Positions 60,501 to 64,000 of a stretch of DNA of 64,000 bases are shown piece by piece (the stretch's first letter is position 1; the number at the start of each line of letters is the position of its first letter). Below the pieces are notes generated by a model. The model was not told where the DNA came from, did not search any database, and worked only from the letters and a program-made list of their open reading frames with translations. Location of the stretch: contig NC_015672.1 in assembly GCF_000218625.1 (NCBI RefSeq), positions 744,001 through 808,000 of the forward strand, given 5' to 3'. This DNA comes from Flexistipes sinusarabici DSM 4947 (GTDB taxonomy: Bacteria > Chrysiogenota > Deferribacteres > Deferribacterales > Flexistipitaceae). The position numbers and the translations under genes were made by a program.

Positions 60501-60616
60501 CATTTGTGGGAGCAGAGGCAGGCAGTGAAAAGGCCGGTGCCCTTCGCAGCAGTATCGAACAATTTGATATGGACAGTGCTGTTGATTTACTGGAAAAATT
60601 TCAGCAAGGAGAATGA
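54587..60616 (+). CDS. Giant cytoplasmic hybrid histidine kinase with four PAS domains and an embedded NrtA/THI5-like binding domain
   Basis: 2009 residues, no signal peptide or membrane helix. Order: N-terminal alpha/beta domain (1-170, [19 protein letters not shown], perhaps STAS/SpoIIAA-like); four PAS domains (about 244-360, 368-485, 494-610, 618-738); coiled coil (740-800); an NMT1/NrtA-type ligand-binding domain (about 826-1120: [51 protein letters not shown]); coiled coil; HisKA ([11 protein letters not shown], 1288); HATPase ([23 protein letters not shown]); two REC domains (MDWKMP, MDLQMP); HPt ([13 protein letters not shown], 1876); and a helical tail. The DNA of about 56780-58330 is far more GC-rich than its flanks. 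It overlaps the next gene's first ATG. The ligand is unknown; NrtA/THI5 relatives bind nitrate, bicarbonate, sulfonates or pyrimidine precursors. Confidence 0.88.
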   Translation: MMSKGKLSFTDLQFDKKWEYHSADGKASYISGIIPGHLLYSKLSGNAAEYMVDEIVPFLEAAYRDGGFTGTEFIRFADYSGVNEASLNARRAYGRAINQLNEKYHCHPCVTYIIGANFKMRTLLKFFGKFMKQDYIFVDNIEDAFEHLNSTENRKVSDLPPDEENMENDNLTITPKHISELTSALGYILWERESITSDDWKRFFSEDNPLRSVEDLLSVTADDITELRQNEKKRTEELSESLSLIEATLESTADGILVVDTEGKVLRYNNRFAKMWRIDKDVLATGRDEDLLNAVLGYFDDPEAFLAGVRSLYATPEQTSTDELCLNDGRIFERYSCPQWHDGEVTGRVWSFRDVTEQRKAEDALRESEEKFRNLAQTTSTAIMVHQNDKWVYANPAAVEIGGYSSEELKTMNFWDLVAPEFKEKVKERGKKRERGIEVISEYESKIITKQGEERWVQLEATSTEYKGEPAVLVSATDITNRKEAEKELEEREEYYRSIFQQFQDLYYRTDMDGTLVELSPSVQPLAGYEREELIGKPVKTVYANLEDREDLLRELREKGSVEDYELTLQRKNGEKVVASTNSHIVFGENGEPVGVEGTLRDITERKQAEEELKESEQRLDSLISNTPAVIFSYKFIDGEQKITYINDNIQNVLGFEPDDFIGNEEFHQSCIHPDDREESFKEIQKLIQGKADSITMTYRFKDSSGDYHWLRDTHRVISREDNEIEIVGAWWDISERKQAEQEFQRLLAESERVNRLMSGRETRIRELKQEVNTLAEELGRKRVYADEDEDSAARVEIVEERAAEPLSAPEPLTGQAYEIADRGLEKPEVSMAFIPILCCAPLLYAKTHGIFAKNGLEVALSPAPGWSGVKDLLSFGHCDAAHLLSPMPLAIRQGLDGRPAPIRLASIQNVNGQALTLASRHKEIADVREMKGFTFGVPYHFSMHYYLLCLFLAEHGLDPLRDVSIIEVPPPRMPHFLATNRVDGVFAPEPFNQLPAYQGTGFIHTLSRDIWPGHPCCCFASTEDFIEKYPRTYRVMLKSVMEAELYLHQAGPEEMQKVARELSQPDILGQDDPEPVAQALSGEYDDGLGNQRIVHDRMDFLPTPWQEYGVWILSQQQRWGQLRRQVDYREVVEQCFEKETRDIAAAMGFDEPGASLEPVAPFDGTNAFAYMSAQPFCAFAQEEPAPADSMEERIAHLSRIVSAKAGGRDPEEIRVQADDVLGWLEQCIHDLIKNLDFAADALTESKETLEQEVQKQTAKLEEARKNALSLAEDAEAANKSKSEFLANMSHEIRTPLNAVMGMGQLLADTPLNDQQRNYLAKIDRSSKLLLGIINDVLDVSKIEAGKLELDPHSFNLHDVVNDMRTMFSSKAQKKRLELIIEADPDLPRALVGDSMRLEQVIANLLSNALKFTESGHVSLHINKAREAATSPDSCRLRFSVTDSGIGMNEEQMGRLFNPFSQADSSTTRKYGGTGLGLVISRRLVEAMGGRLEVTSAPGEGSTFFFTIELPKASDQTGLADRPASLSDNMKFLVVDDQEPARIVLREILESWNGDVVEAAGGRKAVEEVLAAQKQNRPFDFILMDWKMPGEMDGLEAIRHLKHLHETGTLTGDETPVFMISAYSEDEIPRSESDLYQAFLEKPVTASELFDAIMQATGKEMGTVQQTNSATTPSFAGYTVLLVEDNEMNQEVATAFIEKTKAKVITAENGTDALQCYEENSIDLVLMDLQMPVMDGFDATAEIRRRENDSEGNAHVPIIALSAAVLDADRKKAAEAGADGHLGKPIDSQELYAVMGQYLKSSGSISEESASPEEEAAEEFPVLEGFDLSRGKASAQGKRDTYLKLLRNFYTQITGAFADFPDRISSLTFEEIHHEAHTIKGVAATVGALRVADAAAAIDMAGIEQTAPTESMINELRDALLCAKEQIAPHLSIEKSTVAVGEEEGRKAMDTLLEILRNNELPEDDLVETVVAFVGAEAGSEKAGALRSSIEQFDMDSAVDLLEKFQQGE

Positions 60617-60618
60617 CT

Positions 60619-61599
60619 ATGACTTCTTTAGAAACCAATAACGATATTGGCAAAAAAGCAAATATACTCATTGTTGACGATCAGCCGACAAACATTCGAT
60701 CCTTGTCTGCCATATTGACCGAAGAGTACACGATTATGGTGGCAACCAGCGGCGCAAAGGCACTGGAAATTGCCCGGGGTGAAAAAAAACCGGATCTTAT
60801 TCTATTAGATGTGCTAATGCCGGAAATGGACGGCTATGAAGTGTTGCGCAGGCTTAAAGCCGATGAAAACACCCGGGATATTCCGGTTATTTTTGTGACG
60901 GCAAAAGATGCTGACGATGACGAGGAGTTCGGCCTGGAACTGGGTGCAGCGGACTATATTACCAAGCCAGTACGCGCCGCAATTGCGAAGGTTCGCATAC
61001 GCAATCTCATTGATCTTAAAAGAAAAACAAATCAGATGGAATATATTTCGATGCATGACGGTCTTACCGGTATTCCCAATCGCCGGTTATTTGACGACTA
61101 TTGTCGCCGTGCATGGGGGCAGGCACAACGTAATTCGCAGCCCCTTTCTGTTATTCTGATGGATATCGACTATTTTAAAGAGCTCAACGATCATTATGGA
61201 CACAGCGCAGGAGATGAGTGTTTAAGGCTGGTAGCGCAGGCTCTTGCTGAACAGGTAAACCGAGCAGCGGATATGGTGGCTCGGTATGGGGGAGATGAAT
61301 TTGCTGCCGTACTCCCCGAAACTGATACTGCCGGTGCAATGCAAATAGCCTGTAGATTTAAGGACGCTGTGGCAAAACTCGCTATTCCTAATGCCTTTTC
61401 AAAGACCACCGATGTTGCTACATTGAGTATTGGGACGGCAACCTCTGATACAGTGTTTAAACCCATTTCAATGGATATGTTGATCAGTGCATCTGATGAG
61501 GCCTTATATTTGGCAAAAGAGGGCGGTCGTAACCGTATCGAACAATTTGACATAAACGCGGCGTCTGATTTTTTTGAAAAATTTCAGAAAGGAGAATGA
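60619..61599 (+). CDS. Response regulator diguanylate cyclase (REC-GGDEF)
   Basis: 326 residues from the ATG at 60619, seven bases after AAGGAG (an ATG at 60613 is too close to that site). The REC domain (1-125) has NILIVDDQP, the phospho-acceptor in LLDVLMPEMDG, VIFVTAKDA and the Lys in DYITKP. The GGDEF domain (about 150-320) has SMHDGLTGIPNRR and YGGDEFAAVLPETD. The inhibitory I-site RAAD lies five residues before GGDEF. It should make cyclic di-GMP when phosphorylated, presumably by the hybrid kinase upstream. The last residues EQFDINAASDFFEKFQKGE copy the tail of that kinase, a sign of duplication-driven assembly. Confidence 0.92.
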   Translation: MTSLETNNDIGKKANILIVDDQPTNIRSLSAILTEEYTIMVATSGAKALEIARGEKKPDLILLDVLMPEMDGYEVLRRLKADENTRDIPVIFVTAKDADDDEEFGLELGAADYITKPVRAAIAKVRIRNLIDLKRKTNQMEYISMHDGLTGIPNRRLFDDYCRRAWGQAQRNSQPLSVILMDIDYFKELNDHYGHSAGDECLRLVAQALAEQVNRAADMVARYGGDEFAAVLPETDTAGAMQIACRFKDAVAKLAIPNAFSKTTDVATLSIGTATSDTVFKPISMDMLISASDEALYLAKEGGRNRIEQFDINAASDFFEKFQKGE

Positions 61600-61601
61600 G
61601 T

Positions 61602-63524
61602 ATGAATTCTTTAGAAACCAACAACACTCTTTGCAAAAAGCCAAACATACTCATCGTTGACGATCAGCCGGCAAACATTCAAGCCTTGTCTGGCATTTTG
61701 CAGGAAGAGAACACGATTATGGTGGCAACCAGCGGCGCAAAGGCACTAAAAATTGCCCGGGGTGAAAAGAAGCCGAATCTTATTTTATTAGATGTGCTAA
61801 TGCCGGAAATGGACGGCTATGAAGTGTTACGCAGGCTTAAAGCCGATGAAAAGACCCGGGATATTCCGGTTATCTTTGTGACGGTAAAAGACGCCGAAGG
61901 CGACGAGGAGTTTGGCCTGGAACTGGGCGCGGAGGACTATATAAGCAAACCTTATATTCCCGGCGTGGTGAAAGTGCGTGTGAAACAGCTGCTGGAACGC
62001 AAGCAGGCGGAAGAAGAGCTAATCAAACTCTCCACAGCAGTGAATCAAAGCTCCTCAGCCATTGTAATAACCGACACAGAGGGGATTATACAATATGTGA
62101 ACTCTGCATTTGAAAAACTTACTGGTTACTCCAGTTCTGAAGCTTTAGGAGAAAACCCCAGGATTCTAAAAAGCGGTAGACAGAGTAATGAATTTTATGA
62201 AGATTTATGGGATACCATTTCCGGCGGAAATACTTGGAAGGGGAAAATTGTTAACCGCAAAAAGGATGGCAGTTTTTACACTGAAGATACTTCAATATCC
62301 CCTGTTTTCAGTGAAAAAGGTGAAATCACGAATTATGTGGCAGTAAAAATAGATATTACAAAGGAAGAGAACCTCCAGGAACAACTGAGACAGTCCCAGA
62401 AGATGGAGTCTGTGGGTAGATTGGCCGGAGGTGTTGCTCACGATTATAACAATATGCTGACTGTTATCCTGAACTATGTGGAGCTTACCCTCAGGAAATT
62501 AGATAAATCGGATGATGTGCATGAATTCCTTGTCCGGATTAAAGAAGCAGCAGAACGTTCCGCAAGAGTGACCAACCAGCTCCTGGCTTTTGCCCGTAAA
62601 CAGGTATACACCCCCAAAGTACTCAATCTCAACACAGTGATTAAAGATATGACAAAAATGCTGGAAAAGTTGGTGGGGGAAAACATAACGATTCAGTGGC
62701 ACCCTCAGGAGAATCTGTGGCCTGTTAAAATGGACCCGTCCCAGGTGGATCAGATTATCGCAAATTTATGCATCAACGCCAGAGATGCAATAGAAGGCAA
62801 CGGAATAATAACTATAGAAACCTCAAACGCTTCCATAGATGAAAATTATACAAAAGAAAAACAATATTTTTCACCCGGCGACTACACAGTTATTACCGTC
62901 AGCGACAACGGATGCGGAATGGACAAAAAAACAGTTGAAAACATTTTTGAACCGTTTTTTACCACAAAAGAAGTCGGTGAAGCCACGGGGCTTGGACTTG
63001 CAACGGTTTACGGTATTGTGAAGCAGAACGGCGGGTTTATTAATGTTTACAGTGAAATAGATGAGGGAACCACTTTCAGGATTTATCTGAAACGTGAATC
63101 AGAAGAAGCGGAGAAAGCTGAAAAAGTACAAAAGGTGGTACCCACAGAGAGTAAAGGGGAAACGGTACTGGTGGTGGAAGATGAAGAAGCTATTTTGCAG
63201 ACTATCGAAAAAGTGTTTGAAACTCTTGGCTATAATTTACTAACGGCAAACAATCCGCTGGAAGCTTTAGATATTGCAGAAAAGCACAGTGGGGACATAG
63301 ATGTTATTGTTACTGATGTGGTCATGCCGGATATGAACGGCAAAAAGATGTCGGAAAAAATAACTAAGCTGCATCCGAATGCAAAGGTATTATTTATGTC
63401 GGGATATCCCTACAGTGTTATCGGGCAGCACGGCTTATCTGAAGAGGATGTTAATTTTATTCAGAAACCCTTTCAAGTTAAAGATTTGGAAATGAAAATA
63501 AGGGAAATTCTGGATAAAGAATGA
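61602..63524 (+). CDS. REC-PAS-histidine kinase-REC hybrid protein
   Basis: 640 residues from the ATG at 61602, again seven bases after AAGGAG. The N-terminal REC domain (1-125) is nearly identical to that of the preceding gene (ILIVDDQP, LLDVLMPEMDGYEVLRRL). After the RKQAEEEL linker comes one PAS domain (about 145-260, AIVITDTEGIIQYVNSAFEK). A kinase with the H-box GGVAHDYNNMLTVI, the N-box NLCINARDAI, DNGCGM and GLGLATVYGIVKQ follows. The C-terminal REC has VLVVEDEEAI, VTDVVMPDMNGKKM and the Lys in IQKPF. The REC at both ends suggests a relay step in which the protein is both receiver and kinase. Its stop codon overlaps a GAGGACAGG motif copy. Confidence 0.92.
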   Translation: MNSLETNNTLCKKPNILIVDDQPANIQALSGILQEENTIMVATSGAKALKIARGEKKPNLILLDVLMPEMDGYEVLRRLKADEKTRDIPVIFVTVKDAEGDEEFGLELGAEDYISKPYIPGVVKVRVKQLLERKQAEEELIKLSTAVNQSSSAIVITDTEGIIQYVNSAFEKLTGYSSSEALGENPRILKSGRQSNEFYEDLWDTISGGNTWKGKIVNRKKDGSFYTEDTSISPVFSEKGEITNYVAVKIDITKEENLQEQLRQSQKMESVGRLAGGVAHDYNNMLTVILNYVELTLRKLDKSDDVHEFLVRIKEAAERSARVTNQLLAFARKQVYTPKVLNLNTVIKDMTKMLEKLVGENITIQWHPQENLWPVKMDPSQVDQIIANLCINARDAIEGNGIITIETSNASIDENYTKEKQYFSPGDYTVITVSDNGCGMDKKTVENIFEPFFTTKEVGEATGLGLATVYGIVKQNGGFINVYSEIDEGTTFRIYLKRESEEAEKAEKVQKVVPTESKGETVLVVEDEEAILQTIEKVFETLGYNLLTANNPLEALDIAEKHSGDIDVIVTDVVMPDMNGKKMSEKITKLHPNAKVLFMSGYPYSVIGQHGLSEEDVNFIQKPFQVKDLEMKIREILDKE

Positions 63525-64000
63525 ATGAGGACAGGTGAACTATGTTTAATGAGTGAGTGAGGGAGATAGTGAGATGGTGAGATGGTGAGATGGTGAGATG
63601 GTGAAATGGTGAAATGGTGAGATAGTAAGATAGTGAAATGGTGAAATGGTGAGATAGGGAAGTAGTGTTAAGTGCAAAGGCAAAGGCGTTACTGGTAGTA
63701 TTGGTAGTACGGGTATTATGGGTATTACAGGCAGGATAATAAATGGGGTCAGGTAAATTATGCTTGTGAGATAGTGAGGTAGGCAAAGGTAGAGGTAGAG
63801 GCAGAGGCAAAAGGCAAAGGCAAAGGCAAACCGCTAAGTGCTAAGTGTTAAGTGTTAAGTGTTAAGTGTTAAGTGTTAAAGGCGTTACCGGTAGTATTGG
63901 TAGTATGGGTTGTACGGGTATTATGGTAGTAGGGGTATTACAGGTCGTAGGGGTTGTACGGGTTTACCTTTTGGGTCATTACGAAGAGTCCGCTTGTTAG
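63521..64000. repeat. Large modular short-repeat mosaic at the window end
   Basis: No gene is visible. In order: a GAGGACAGGTGAACTATG motif at 63521-63545; about ten GTGAGATG-type 8-mers (63560-63660); AAGTG-AAAGGC-AAAGGC-GTTACT and four 9-mers (63669-63729); a second GGGGTCAGGTAAATTATG motif (63738-63763); GGTAGA and AAAGGC 6-mers (about 63785-63830); six 7-mers AAGTGCT/AAGTGTT (63836-63877); AAAGGC-GTTACC and four 9-mers (63878-63925); then imperfect 9-mers to about 63965. The module order equals that at 52924-53036. Confidence 0.9.

Noticed and set aside
63478-63810. 110-residue minus-strand reading frame
   Set aside because: It is a by-product of the GTGAGATG and AAAGGC repeats (His/Ser/Thr/Pro-rich low complexity) and overlaps the kinase 3' end.
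63540-63965. Possible CRISPR array
   Set aside because: The repeats are 6-9 nt, contiguous and of several different kinds. There are no unique spacers of regular length and no cas gene.

Overview
The window is 64 kb of an AT-rich bacterial chromosome: a Gram-negative (Wza, Wzz, Wzi, LptF/LptG) and probably anaerobic organism (pyruvate:ferredoxin oxidoreductase, LutABC-type Fe-S lactate oxidation, TRAP transport). The gene set and heavy insertion-sequence load suggest Deferribacterota, something like Flexistipes. That placement is inferred from gene content only; no rRNA gene is present.

Layout. 1-9281 (minus strand) carries ilvD-ilvB-ilvN-ilvC and then psd-pssA. The two halves are separated by an IS1380-family relic that is itself split by an IS5-type element (copy A). 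9412-9812 is a mosaic of very short repeats. 9854-21830 is an IS graveyard: an intact IS3-family element; an IS21-family element inside glmS that carries IS5 copy B inside its istB; IS5 copy C; a second IS21-family element; and fragments of two other transposases. glmS is cut in two by the IS21 element and also carries a frameshift. 21928-28915 is an exopolysaccharide/capsule export block: an eight-SLBB export protein, Wzz, Wzi, and a 5'-truncated polyprenyl-phosphate sugar-phosphate transferase. 29319-32563 is a tight run of small envelope genes ending in lptF-lptG, followed by leuB.

33925-43267 is a coherent lactate/2-hydroxyacid module. A divergent pair of transcription units holds lutC-lutAB on one side and dctP-dctQ-dctM, a GlcD-like FAD oxidase, a GlcF-like Fe-S protein and an LldR-like GntR regulator on the other. 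Both promoters have a TGGT-N3-ACCA palindrome just downstream of the -10. pgsA, nifJ (pyruvate oxidation, the step after lactate), an acyl-CoA synthetase, glnB-glnA behind a sigma-54-type promoter, and tRNA-Gly(CCC) follow.

53453-63524 is a signalling island: cheD, a wrecked PAS-sensor gene, a 2009-residue hybrid histidine kinase, a REC-GGDEF diguanylate cyclase and a REC-PAS-kinase-REC protein. The giant kinase has an NrtA/THI5-type ligand-binding domain embedded between its PAS array and its kinase core. That insert is in conspicuously GC-rich DNA inside an AT-rich genome. Shared 14-nt linkers and duplicated gene ends suggest the island was assembled by domain shuffling. It is the most unusual system here.

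Intergenic DNA repeatedly holds mosaics of 6-9-nt tandem repeats in a fixed modular order, a recurrent motif containing GGGGACAGGTAAACTATG, and a dispersed palindromic repeat of about 160 bp. These look like a genome-wide repeat vocabulary.
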